From contig NW_003101668.1 of assembly GCF_000003855.2 (NCBI RefSeq), positions 1,252,597 through 1,316,596 of the forward strand: a DNA stretch of 64,000 bases, read 5' to 3'. The position numbers and the translations under genes were made by a program. Numbering within the stretch: the stretch's first letter is position 1; each line of letters starts with the position of its first letter. The DNA is from Blastomyces gilchristii SLH14081 (Eukaryota > Ascomycota > Eurotiomycetes > Onygenales > Ajellomycetaceae). The notes below the pieces were generated by a model that saw only the letters and a list, made by a program, of their open reading frames with translations, was not told the origin of the DNA and ran no database searches. Shown piece by piece: positions 11,744 through 23,689 of this stretch.

Positions 11744-13478
11744 TATTATTATTATTATTATTATTCTTCAATTATAGATGTATACAGTCAGAGACTATGA
11801 CATCTACCTGAGAACTTTTAGTTCTCAGGGTTTTTCCTATATCTGTAAAGTTAACTATTATACATTCATCAATTTCAGATATGTAAAATCAGAAAATTCC
11901 AGCTCAGAATACAAAAACCGTTTACAAATTGCAGTGTTTTAACATCTTCTGATACTTTGAAATCATTTGACAATATCATGACAAAGGAAAAGAGAACACA
12001 GTCTTAAAGATAGACACATTAAATAGATAGATAGAAAGGAATTGAAAGAAAAAGATAAAGTAAAGAGAGACTGTAACAAAACAAATTATTAAATGATAGT
12101 ATATAGCTATTTTAACAGACTATATCTGATTGATTTTCTTCTCTTCATATTCAGATAATTCTGAATTTAGCTATTTTCTTGTAGCTGCTTGAGTTTCTGA
12201 TAGAAAGCCTATTAAGTATTTAATTCCTATCTCAGTTGAGAATAAGAATCTCATATTTAATTGAATTAAATTATACTTCTCTTTCAATCTGGCTCTGAGA
12301 CTATTATATAATGCACAGTGTATTACAATATACTCAGGATTCTCATTTATATTGCAGAATCAGCAATCTATTGAGTCAAATCTATCATCAAATCTTTATA
12401 TATAAGATTTAAAATAGTCATGTCCTAGTTTCAGCTGTATTATAGATGAGAATATTTTCTTTTTACATTTAATTGAAGAAGATTTTCACTTGAGTTTTAT
12501 TTTAAATCTTGAATAATGTATACTCTTCTTTTATTTCTATCAGCTTTTATTTCACTTATCTAAATAAGATTCTTTTATTTTTCTCTTTATAAAAGATCAG
12601 AATATAATTTTTTGAATAGATCTACTTAATTCTACACTCTTTTTTACAGCTGAATCAGTTAATTCATTGTCATGAATATTCATATAAACAGGAACTTAGT
12701 GTAGATGAATTATCAGCTTTGATATTCTTCTTTTTTGAATTTTCAAAACAGAGTTTAAGATCAGTTCAAGATTCATTTGATCATTATAAATCTGACTATT
12801 TCTAAGTCTTTTTAAAGCAGCTTGACTATCAGAGAATATTTATATCTCTTTTAAACTATTTCCTCTTTTATAAGATTTTATTTCAATGAGTTTGAAAGCT
12901 TTTACTATTACAAATAGTTCAGTATCAAAGACTTCAGATTCACAGTCTAGATTTCAGAAATCTGAGATGAAATTGATATTATCTTTAGTATAAGTAATGT
13001 CTGTGTCTAATCTATTTAAATTCTCATTTTTTAAGTCATCTGAATAAATCAGAATAGAGTCTTTTATATTAATTGTAGAAATTCTCTTTAAATACTGTTT
13101 ATATTCTTTCTCTTTTAATAGTTCATTTATTTATAAGTCTATAAGAGATTCAAGCTTTTCTCTTCAGAGAGATAACTTCTCATAATCAACTTTTTCAATA
13201 TTTAAAGAAGAAAATTGATTTTTAATCAGAGAGTATAGTCTGTATAGTTAAGAAGACATTTTCTTTGAAGAATTATTTTCATTTCAATCAAGAAATCTAT
13301 TTCAATTCAGTTTATTTCCAGAGTTAAATGATGAAAATGAAGAAGAGACTCTTTCTCTGATTATATAATTTGAGCTTATCTTTATAACTCTCAGAGCATA
13401 GTTCATACAGGCCTTTTCAAATTTAATAGCAGAAGAAGGAATTGAAGCTTCAATTTTCATTGCTTTAATAGAAGATGA
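11744..13478 (-). mobile_element. LINE part of a LINE/SINE chimeric insertion
   Basis: On the minus strand this matches LINE1 from about 62190 to its 3' end (63914): the end of RT, RNase H, the C-terminal Cys/His motif, 3' UTR and (TAA)n tail. At 13478 similarity stops inside ORF2 and a SINE 3' end begins. The whole unit 11744-14226 is one insertion, since its two outer ends share the perfect 14-bp TSD CTCAGATTGTATGT (11730-11743 and 14227-14240). Confidence 0.9.
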
Positions 13479-14226
13479 CAACGGGCGCTAGCCACCCGCA
13501 GAATGCACCTTAAGCTAATTATATTTAACTCTCTATAATTAACTGATCATCATATCTGTTCTCTCAGACCAGTCACTAATTTCCAGAGATATTAGTTAGT
13601 GACTGCCACTGCTCACTTGATGATGTACATATCAAGCTTCCGGTTGCTGATCTCAGCCTCATTAGATGCTCATAGGCCTATCAATCAGCTGTTGTGACCT
13701 CACTCTGTGTTAGAGACTAATCATAGACTTGATGACTGTAGTTCTCTCTGTCAGTATTAGGGCTTGACAGAGAGCTTGCAGACTCTAGCCTATCAGAGTG
13801 CTCTGTCTAGGGTCTAGATGCATGTCTAGACCTGCTAGTTAAGTGATTTTCAAAATCATTCTCTATATTTGAGAGGGAGCTAGGCTCTGATGACAGCTCT
13901 AGTTAGAGACTCACTTAAGTAGTTTATAATCACTACATTAGGCTTGACTCTATATTGTTAGAACCTTGACAGATGCACAGTAGAATAGTGAGACATTGAC
14001 ATCCCATGCCAGCTCTGATGAGTGTTTGCAGAATCTCACTTAACTAGTGACTTGGCTTGCAGTAGAGAGTTCTACCCTGCATCAAGCCTTACTAATTAGG
14101 CTCAGCTTCTATTACATGAGGGCTTTCATGGATAAGAAGTGACAGATGTCAGTGATGGGATTTGAACCCACACACCTCTAATGTGTGCGGCCTTGGTTAC
14201 CAGTCTTATCAACTGGGCCATACTGG
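13479..14226 (-). mobile_element. tRNA-headed SINE (family S1), part of the chimera
   Basis: About 748 bp, the best copy of S1. On the minus strand it starts with a tRNA-like head: A box complement at 14207-14220 (TGGCCCAGTTGATA) and a canonical B box complement at 14158-14168 (GGTTCAAATCC). A long non-coding body follows, and the 3' end (CTGCGGGTGGCTAGCGCCCGT) lies at 13479. Less RIPed than most sequence around it. At about 750 bp it is long for a SINE. Confidence 0.85.
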
Positions 14227-15443
14227 CTCAGATTGTATGTGAACTACTGTAATCTGAACTTCAAGACTATAAAGAGTTACTATTCTCTATCTCTGATTGA
14301 CAATGTAATTAACTGTCTTATAAAAGCTGTTATATTCATTTAACTAAATATAATTAATATATATACACAGCTGTAAATACAGTCTGAGAATGAATAAAAG
14401 ACTGTCTTTAGAACTGCACTGAGATTATTTAAATATCTAGTAATGTCTTTTGATTTGACTAATATCTCTGCAGTATTTCAGTCTTTTATTAATAAAACAC
14501 TTCATATATATCTGAATATCTTTGTAATAATATATCTGAATAATGTGATGATGTACTCTGTAAAGAAGAAAGAATATACTGAGTATATACAAACTATGTT
14601 AAAGATCTTGAATGAGACAGAACTGTATATTAAGCTTATAAAGTATAACTTTAGTGTCTGTTGAATTAATTTTCTAGAATATGTAATCACTGTGAATAAT
14701 ATTCAGATAAAATCTTCATAGATTGAGACTATTCTATCATAACTGAAGCTAACTAGTATTTATAAGATTCAGATCTTTCTGAGCTTTATGAATTTCTATA
14801 AACAGTTCATCTTTGCATTTATTAGAATCTTCTTGACTCTTACAGATATGCTGATAAATGAAAATAAAAAGAAGTCATTCTATAAATAAAGAATAAAAAG
14901 ATTGTTGAGAAGAAAGAGCTGTAAGAACTTTCTTACTTTAGAAGCTCATGAGATCTTTATAAGATTAAAACAGATATTCACAGATATAGTGATACTATTT
15001 TACTTTAATCTCTTACTCTTAATCAGATTAAAGACAGATATCTTCTTCTTTACAATTTCAGAAATAGTCTTATAACTATAGTTAAATAAAAACTGAGTTT
15101 CAGTGATCTTTTTCTTATAAAAGATATAACTTACAGAGATTAACTATGATATTTATAATCAGAAGGTTCTTATGATAGTGAAATTCTTTCATCACTGATA
15201 TCACTACTTTGAGAGTCTTATAACAGTAATTACTGTTAGAACTAATTATAATAGCTTATAACAGTTTACTTTAATTAAGAAACTCTCACAGTGACAGATC
15301 TGCTAAGCTCAGAGACTGAGTAAGTTCTGATTCAAGATAGAGTATATTAAGAGAACTAAGAATCTAGCAGATAGACTCTCTTACAGATCTGATTATATTA
15401 AGAAGATCAGAGTGATAGACACAGAGAAAGTAGAGAAGATAGA
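14227..15443 (+). pseudogene. A2 reverse transcriptase / RNase H remnant
   Basis: It contains an RT palm segment at 14443-14664 with SFDLTNISAVFQSFINKTL followed by IIYLNNVMMYS. The catalytic YLDD of Ty3/gypsy RT reads YLNN because both Asp codons (GAT) were changed to AAT, a G-to-A RIP change. The RNase H segment follows to about 15300. B1 interrupts the element at 15444. A3 and A4 carry the same YLNN or YLND decay. Confidence 0.9.
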
Positions 15444-16330
15444 TGTAAGAGGCCTACGCCGAATAGATCAGTATTATATTGATAGGTCTTATATAACAAA
15501 GAGAAAAACATTAGAGAAGGAAAGAAAGAGAAAGTGTAGAAATTGATGATCAGAGTGAATATTTATACATGTATGTAATGATGTATACAGTGAAGCTTTG
15601 AGGCGGAAGAATCTATATGCATTCATAGCTAGACTGGCCGCCGGGACCATGAATTTCACATTTGGTCTCATTTGGTCTGGTCCCATACATTTCTTGGCGT
15701 GAATCCCGCTGGGACTGGCTATCAAAAAAACATGTAAAGTGACTATATATCAGATCTTAAAATGAAACCATGACTTGAAAAAAATGAGAAAGTGGTCCCA
15801 TTTGGTTCTATTTAGTCTCATTCTTGGCATAAAGTTACTATTTTTAGACATTTTAAGGTTTTTTTTAGACTATTTTTAATTTTTTAAAAAGTAACACTTT
15901 TTGATAACACTCAAATGAGATTTAAAGTCATTTAAAGTAATAAAAATAATTTAAATTGAGAAGTGGAAATCATGGTCTCATTTGGAAAATGTGACAAGAG
16001 TAGACAGTAAGTCCCACTGGGACAGTATGGAACTACTATTTAATGTTAAAACCGTGTAATGGGATCAGTCGAATTGGTAATGGGACTATCAAAAAATCTG
16101 GTCCTGGTTCCAGACACGGTCACACGGTCAGTCTATTCATAGCAGCTGAGGATTGGTGATCAAGAATGACTGAGAGTCAGAGTGTATGTGTTCAAGAATG
16201 AAGTGGCGGCTGAGGATCGGCGATCAAGAATGGCTGAGAATCAGAGTGTATGTGTTCAAGAATGAAGTGGTTGAAATCTGTGAAGTGTAACAGAATAGTC
16301 TATATGATTGATCAGGCACAGCCTGCCACA
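15444..16330 (-). repeat. 3' LTR of B1, with MITE M1 inside
   Basis: It starts TGTAAGAGGCCTACGCC and ends GCCTGCCACA. Taking out the MITE and one TSD copy (514 bp) gives 373 bp, exactly the size of the 5' LTR. The purine-rich tract AGAGGAGGCTAA (complement, next to 16331) is a good polypurine tract for plus-strand priming. Confidence 0.95.
15630..16135 (-). mobile_element. hAT-like MITE M1 (506 bp, least decayed copy)
   Basis: A 506-bp non-coding element with terminal inverted repeats TAGACTGGCC / complement TAGACTGACC and a perfect 8-bp TSD TTCATAGC (15622-15629 and 16136-16143). Subterminal inverted similarity is visible (GGGACCA and TGGTCC blocks). TSD length and TIR start fit the hAT superfamily. 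It keeps CpG-containing ends (GGCCGCCGGGA, GACACGGTCACACGGTC) that are decayed in M2-M5, so it escaped or postdates most RIP. No transposase, hence non-autonomous. Confidence 0.9.
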
Positions 16331-19300
16331 TTAGCCTCCTCTTTCCAGGAGCAGTTTCCATCGGTCAAGGGCTGCTGTTTCAGATAATGTGGAACTCAGA
16401 GTCCAGGTTGATTGATTATAACTGACTCATTTTACAAGATATTATCAGCTGCGGCTGCATGATCTCTTATTGAGAATATTTTCAATCTCTCACACTCAAG
16501 CTCATTATCTTCTCCTATGATCCCTGGCAGTTGTCAGTTGAAAGTCAGTTGAGAAGAGAATGAATCAGTGACAGCACAGTGAAGTAAACTTGTGTGAAAG
16601 ACATCATGAATCTCTGATAATATGTCAAGACAGTAGTTGTAGCTATCTAGAACTTCTATCACTTTATATCTGACATAGCAGTAATCTAGTGTACAAGATA
16701 AATGTATGATTCATATATTTTTAAGATTCAATTATATCAGATCTTCTATCTTATATTGTTCAGCAGAGTCTCAGTGAACATTGATTTAATTCTCTTGATC
16801 TTGTTTCACAGTTATCATGAAGACTTCTGCTTAATTACAGATATCTCAGAGTTTCATTACTATATTATCAGCAATCTGAATTGAACTGTGAAAGTCTGAT
16901 ATGAACTGTGTGATCTCTAGAAGATTCAACACCTTCATGTGATAATTATGTGTAAGAAAGAATGAGCTTATGTCTGTTGAAACAGCATCTTATTCATTGA
17001 TAGCAATCTCTGCATGTAGAAGCAGATCATGTCAATCATCTTGTAAGTGATTGCAGAACTTGTGAAGATAGTTCTTTACAGTCTGAATTGTTTATTCTGA
17101 TGCATCATCAGTCTTGAAGTGATAGACAGTTAACAGACAGTGTGTAATCTTGAGAACTTGACAGATTCTTATTCAGAGCGTGCTTATGAATTAACAGTCT
17201 TAATCTGATACTATTGATCTTGATAACTCATACATCTGATAGAATAAACTCTGTAAGAAGACTTCAGTGACTTGTTCAGCATTTATCTTATTACAAGATT
17301 TTAATATTACATCTTTACTTAGTTAATCAATGATGATCAGAATGTTCCTGTAACTCTTACTCTTAGATAGATTAATAGCAAAGTTAATCACTACATCTTA
17401 TCAGATTCTATTAGAAATATTAAGTGATTTCAGTAGATCTTTTCTACAGTTCTTTTATGAGATAATGAAAGAACAGTGATTACAATTTCAGACAAAGTGT
17501 CTGATACTATTTAATATCTCAGATCAATAGAACTCTCAGAAAATTATTCTATACAGTTATTCACAGTCTGAATAATCAGTTATACACAAATTATGCATCT
17601 CTTGCATTATTCAGATGTATAAGAGTTCAGAGTGAGAGACTCAGTATCATTTATGAAATTGTAGAGTGTTATTATCATTGATTAAGTATTCTGAGATGTC
17701 AGTTCTTATACATAATTCTGGAGAAAATCAGAGTGCTTCTTGTTATACTGCTTTAGTAAGTACTTGAAGAAGTTTATCTGTTTAAGCTGCTGTATATCAT
17801 AGCTCATCTAATGTAGGTTCAGAAGAAGTTGAGATATCAGTATCAATATTAGTATCAGTGTCAGTTCAGAGAGAGAGTGTTCTAATCAGAGAAGTGTGTA
17901 TAATGTCATGAGTTGTTTCATCTTGATCAACTAATATCTTCAGATCTAGAAGCCGGTGTTCTCAGTTCATTCAACAGGTGTCTGCTACATTGAAAGGCAT
18001 ATCTTACTCTCATCATGAGAGAGCATCTCTCATCAAGTTCTGACTGCCAGAATGATAGTGTATTGTAAAATGAAAGCAGCTTAAGAACTCAGATCATTGC
18101 ATCTGTTGTTCAGTGAGTTTATAGATAGTTATGAAGTATTTGAGATTTTTATGATCTGTGACTATCTCAAATTCAAAGACACTTTGAAGTTCAGAGTCTC
18201 ATTCTTCTAAATAGTATATAATTGTAAGAAGTTCCTTGTCATAGATCTCATAATTACATTCAGTGAGACTCAGTTTCTTAGACATGAAGACACATGATTA
18301 TAGAACATCTTTATCATCATATTACAATATCACTTCTTCTGTCATGTAGTCAGAGAAATCAGCTTCAACAACTGTCTCATGATCAGAATTGAATATTATT
18401 AGCAGAGAGGCATTAATGAATATCTTCTTCATCTATATAAATGCTGCTTCAGTATTCACTGATTATTGAAATACTGTGTCTTTTTTAGTAAGTTCTGTAA
18501 GTGATCTTACAATATCTGAGAAGTTTCATATAAATCACTGATAGAAGTTAGTAAATTCAATGAAGCTTCATATATCTTTCACAGTGTATGAGATCTCTCA
18601 TTCAAGAATAGCAGAGATCTTCTCAGAATTCATTCAGATTTCTTTGTCAGCTTCTATAATAAAACCTAAGTATTTAGTACTCTTGACTTCAAAATCATAC
18701 TTATTAATATCAATTGATAGTTCTGCTTCTAGTAGTCATTGTAATACTCTTTGTATATACTCTTGATATTTCTTTCTGAATTCATCAGTGAAGATGAGAA
18801 TGTCATCTAGATAACTAGATACAAATTTATTAAGAAAGTCTCAGAGTGCTCAGTTGATATACTTCTGAAATGTACTGAGAGCATTGACCAGTTCAAAGAG
18901 TGTGACTACTTATTCAAAGAGACTATATTGTGTTCAGAATGCTGTAAGTCACTTATCTTCTTCAGTGATGCAGATCTTATAAAATGCAGTGATGATATCT
19001 AACTTTGTAAATCATTGAGCTTGTTCAATGTGAGCTAGAGTTTCATTGATAAGAGATAAAGAATAATAATCTTTCTTTGTTAATCTGTTCAATTCTTGAT
19101 AATCTAAACAGAATCAGAGTTCTTCTTCTGATTTCTTTGCAAAGAGAATAGAGGCTGCAGTGGAAGAGTTACTAACACATATGAATTTCTTATTCAACAG
19201 ATTATTAAGTGTCTTTCAAAGAAGAAGAAGTTCATCTCAGAACATGTTATAGAGAAGGCCTCATGACAGTTCAGAGTTCTTATCATTCTTTTTCTCTAAC

Positions 19301-19960
19301 TTAATACCATGATTCACTTCAGAACCTTGTAAGAGAGGTATGTTTGTAATATTGTCTTGTTCAAAGATATCTAGATATTCATGATATTATTGAGAGAGTT
19401 TTGTATGAGAATCTGTCATTGTAACACAGGATAACTTTTCTGGAGCCTTTTTAATATTGATTAGACTGGTGAAATAGATTGTTATATAATCTCACTGTCA
19501 GTGACTTCTTTTTCAGAGTATTTTGTATGCATTGGCAGAGATCTGTGTTAGATTCATAGTTTTGTGAATGTCATCTTTGTGAATTCTATCATTGTTAGGG
19601 AATATCAAGCTTCTGTTTTGAGTGTTCAATAAGATGCCTTGTTCAGATAGTCAGGCAAGTTCTAATATAAGATTATAATCAAGATTATCAATCTCATATA
19701 TGTAGATATCTTTATGTTAATGTTCTCTCACATCTGTGTTTAGTTTCATTATGTAACAGGTACAAACATCTTTCAGATCATCAAATTCTGTGAGAAGTTG
19801 AGATTTTGATAAAGAGATATGCTGAAGATTACGATATCTTATGACTGAAGATTTTATCATTGCATAGTAGCATAGACTGCTGTCTATCATGGCTTTCATA
19901 TTATACATGTTATCAATCACAGTATATACAAGAATCACATTCATTATCATCTTCTCTTCA
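16331..19960 (-). pseudogene. B1 pol (protease, RT, RNase H, integrase) remnant
   Basis: On the minus strand: a retropepsin-like segment with MIDSS (from D-S-G) at about 19870; RT with YLDDILIF intact at about 18790-18815; RNase H down to about 18000; an integrase zinc finger ending CKRCIICV near 17600; and the integrase core with IIID at about 17330 and IVSD at about 17205, which fit the DD35E layout. Stops come mostly from TGG-to-TGA and CAG-to-TAG. No chromodomain could be recognised in this family. Confidence 0.85.
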
Positions 19961-21083
19961 AATTATTATTGTCTGATCTCTTCAAGCTTCTGTTTACAAA
20001 TTTGAACAGAAGCTACTCTTTTCTCTGTTTCATCAGAGCATTCTCATAGTTATTCTCTAAATCTTCCTCTAATGTAATGTGATTGATGTAGACAGGCACT
20101 GATCTTTCTCTTGAGTATGAAGATACATAGGTCAATTGACAGTTGAAAGCAATGTGTCCTGATCAGTTACAGTTGATGCACACTTCATATTGATGTCAAT
20201 TGATAACTTCTTCAGGAGTGATCCCAGGGACTTGAAAGCCTGTTCAAACAGCAGAAACTCTTGCTTGTGCATAGGCATTTGAATCTATTCAGTTCATGGC
20301 CTCTGCATCATTGTTCTTCAGTGCGGGTGTATAAGTGACTGAGATGTAATGTCTTCTGCCACTGTTCTGTATACTCTTAAGCTTGATAAGACAGTCATTC
20401 AATGTCTGAAGCTGTGTGCAGAAGTCTTCATAAGTCTGGTCTTCATCTACACTTACAAGGGCCTGTAAGAGTTCAAAAGTCAATGTCTTCTTAAGCATGC
20501 TAATCTTCATTCAATTCTCTCAAGATTAATCACCTACTTCTAGAATCTTAGTGTTGAAGTCAGGGATAAATGTTGTAAGAGAAGTGTTTCTCTGTCAGAT
20601 ACTCTGTAATCAATCTAATACTTTTCATTGCATGGCAGTGTCTCAGAACAGAACATCAAGATGTTTCATGATATTGTCAGATGTTTGTAACACTGGTTCA
20701 CATGCTTTTATTCATGAATGAAACTTCTGTTTCATGTAATCTTTCAATCATTCATTGATATATCAATCTTGATTGATTAATGAACTAATGAAATCTTCAT
20801 CTATACTCAGTTTCATGAGCATTTTCATTCTTCATGATGAGTAGAGAGTGAGATCAGAAGTATTGAAATATACAGAAGCATCTAAGTGTTCTTTCAGTGC
20901 TTTTATATTCAATTCTGTAGATATTGAAATTGCATGAATTAATTGTTGAATCTCTTCATATTGAAGTTGTTGAGTTGCATGCATATCAGCTATTTATTAT
21001 TGTTGTAATTTCAACATTGCTCAGAGTCACTGTGACATCATGTCTATGCTCATGTTCGAGGGTTTCATATTATCATTAGACAT
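19960..21083 (-). pseudogene. B1 gag remnant
   Basis: The likely start is the ATG complementary to 21081-21083 (MSNDNMKPSN). An open stretch at 20289-20510 encodes KKTLTFELLQALVSVDEDQ. A CCHC zinc knuckle follows at about 20150-20200 (CINCN, a stop in place of Trp, then SGHIAFNC). Gag forms the particle and packages RNA. The frame is broken by RIP stops but the same frame is kept in B2 and B3. Confidence 0.85.
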
Positions 21084-21342
21084 GGTTATATCAATCATCA
21101 GATGTGTAGTCATATTCTCATATATCTAAGTGTCAGAACTCTCAGATCTTTCACTGATATTCTCTTATAAGATCTTATTCTCTTCATAAGATCTTGTTAC
21201 AGAGTCAGAGTGACTGATAAGCAAGCTTCTATCTGAAGACTCAGTGTTCTGCTTAACTGTTTGACTGTTTCTCTATTTCTTACATGTTGTTATGTGTTCA
21301 GATATCTCTCAATGAATAATTGTTTCTAATGAGGAGATGATG

Positions 21343-21354
21343 AATGTTTTTCTA
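21343..21354 (-). promoter_or_regulatory. Putative self-primer binding site of B1
   Basis: AATGTTTTTCTA lies one base inside the 5' LTR. Its first 11 bases are the reverse complement of AGAAAAACATT in the B1 3' LTR (15502-15512), and match 10 of 11 in the 5' LTR (21414-21424). This is the arrangement of Tf1/sushi elements, whose mRNA 5' end primes its own minus-strand synthesis. No tRNA-type TGG site is seen. Confidence 0.5.
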
Positions 21355-21355
21355 G

Positions 21356-21728
21356 TGTAAGAGGCCTACACTGAATAGATCAGTATTATATTGATAGGTC
21401 TTATATAACAAAGAGAAAGACATTAGAGAAGGAAAGAAAGAGAAAGTGTAGAAATTGACAATCAGAGTGAATATTTATACATGTATGTGATGATGTACAC
21501 AGTGGAGCTTCAGGGTGGAAGAATCTATATGTGTTCATGATGGCTGAGAATCAGCAATCAAGAATGACTGAGAGTCAGAGTGTACATGTTCGAGAATGAA
21601 GTGGCGGCTGAGAATCAGTGATCAAGAATGGCTGAGAATTAGAGCGTACGCGTTCGAGAATGAAGTGATTGAAATCTGTGAAGTGTAACGGAATAGTCTA
21701 TATGATTGATCGGGCGCAGCCCGCCACA
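21356..21728 (-). repeat. 5' LTR of B1 with tandem 64-bp duplication
   Basis: A 373-bp LTR with ends TGTAAGAGG and CCGCCACA. Two tandem 64-bp units start at 21542 and 21606 (both GGCTGAGAATCAG). A TATAAAT box lies on the minus strand at 21472-21479. Confidence 0.95.
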
Positions 21729-23640
21729 ATAGAAAAGCTTTATAAGATACTCAGACTGAGTATTACAAAGAGATTGACTGAAGAGTCTCTTAATTCTCTA
21801 TAAGAGAAGAAAGAGAAGAGAGAGAAGAAGTCTGTACAATTACTCTTTATAATACTGAGAGTTAACACTATGAGAATCTCTATAAGAATTCTTGAAGAGA
21901 GTATCTATAATCTGAAGAATTTATAGACTTTGAGAAGTACTGTGAAAGACCTGATATAAGAGAAAATAGAGTATAAGTCTTTATAAGATCTTCTGTTCAA
22001 ATTATCTGAACTATAATTAAAGAATGAATATACACAGTATATTTAGAAACTTCTCATAACAGAGATCAACTCTGCAGAAATAAAGAATTGAAGAGACTTA
22101 AATAATCTCTTATAAAGAGAGAACTGAATTTATATACTCATAAATAAGTTTCTATGTATAGAACTTATTAAAAGACATCATGACTCTTCTCTAGTAGATT
22201 ATTTTATAGATACTAGAACTTATGAGTTATTTATAAGAAAATACTTCTAATCAAAGATACAAGAACTTATGAAGAAGATAGTGAATTCTTATACTGTTTA
22301 TCAGAATTCATGAGTGATGTAGTTCAGATTATATAAAGAACTTACTTCTCTATTCATTCAATAGAAACCTTGAAAACAGCTATAAATGAATACTCTTATA
22401 AGTCTCTCTGAAAGTAAGAATATATATAATATCTGTTTTAACAGTGTACTGATGATAGTAGATCACTTTATTAAGATAGCACACTTTATATTCATCTATA
22501 AGAACTTAAAGTCAAAGAATTTGACTTATATCTTTGTTTACAATGTAATTCAGTTATATGAATTTCTTATGAATATTATCTCAGATAGAGAATTAATTTT
22601 CATAAATAAGTTCTGATCTAATCTGATAATTATACTGAAGATCTTATGAGATTCAAGCACAGCTTTTCATTAATAGACAGATGATTAAATAGAGTATCTG
22701 ATAAGTATATTAAAACAGTATCTGTAATACTTTGTCAACTACAATCAGAATGACTGAATATATTGATTATTACTCACAGAGTTTATATATAATAACTTAA
22801 AATATATCAGTACAGATATAACTCTCTTTAAGATACTTACTAAGACTTATCTGCAGATGATCTTGATAAATCTGCAAGAGTATATTATAGAGTGTGATAA
22901 TGTCTGTGAACAGACTTAGAGAATTCAGAATATTTAGAAGAAAGTCTATGAATTCTTGAGAAATACTTAAGAATATTAGAAGAGATACTATGACTTCAAG
23001 TATATTATAAAGAGTTTTGAGAAATATAATAGAGTCTAACTAAGTCTAGAAAATATCACTATATAAAGATCTAGTAAGAAGCTGAATCTCTTATAGACAG
23101 AGTCTTATAAGATTATAAAGAAAGTTAGTTTACAGTTCTACAGATTAAAACTATTATCTGAGTTATAGATATATAATATTTTTTATATCTCTTTACTCTG
23201 TAAATATAAGAAATTCTTAGAAGAGAACTCTGTAAGTTATCACTCTGTTCATAAAGTATCAGAGAGTGAAAGAGAATATTAGATCAAAGAAATTATTAAC
23301 TCAGAAAAGTAAGATTACAAGCTCTGATTTAAAATTCAGTGATAAGAGTATTCTGATAAGATGAATAAGTTTACTTAAGAATCATCTAAGCAGATAAGAT
23401 ATCTGCAGAAGCTGAGACATGACTTTTATACTGTAAATTCTGATAAGTCAGAATAATACAGTCTTCACAAAGAATCTGATTATAATAAAGATATTAATAC
23501 TGTTATTTATAAATTCTAGTCTATAAGATAATGAGTTTCTACTGAGATAAACAGTTTGTAGTGTTTAAAAAGAGAAGAAGAAATTATATTCTTATTAAAA
23601 ACTAAAAAAAATAAAGAAAATAAAAATAGACCTGTGAATA
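21729..23640 (+). pseudogene. A2 RNase H end, integrase and chromodomain remnant
   Basis: It continues A2 pol after B1. An integrase core segment lies at 22386-22616 with VLMIVDHFIKIAHF and NIISDRELIF, matching the D and D of DD35E in A3. The integrase C-terminal and chromodomain segment follows (about 23060-23450), where QIRYLQKLRHDF is preserved. Chromodomain integrases target such elements to H3K9-methylated heterochromatin, which fits the nested pile-up here. Confidence 0.85.
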
Positions 23641-23689
23641 TAAGTTAGAGATTAATAAAGAAAAAATAAAGAAAATCTATACTTATATT

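Larger units (their letters stand above)
15444..21728 (-). mobile_element. Family B Ty3/gypsy element B1
   Basis: A complete reversed element with 373-bp LTRs at both ends (the left one, its 3' LTR, enlarged by a MITE) and a perfect TSD ATAGA (15439-15443 and 21729-21733). The internal order on the minus strand is gag, protease, RT, RNase H, integrase. It is inserted in A2 pol. Its LTRs carry a tandem 64-bp unit absent from B2. It retains more GC-rich patches than A2, so it is probably a later arrival. Confidence 0.95.

Noticed and set aside
14150..14226. Possible functional tRNA gene
   Set aside because: A and B boxes are good, but the sequence is the head of a SINE whose acceptor stem does not close properly, and it continues into the SINE body.
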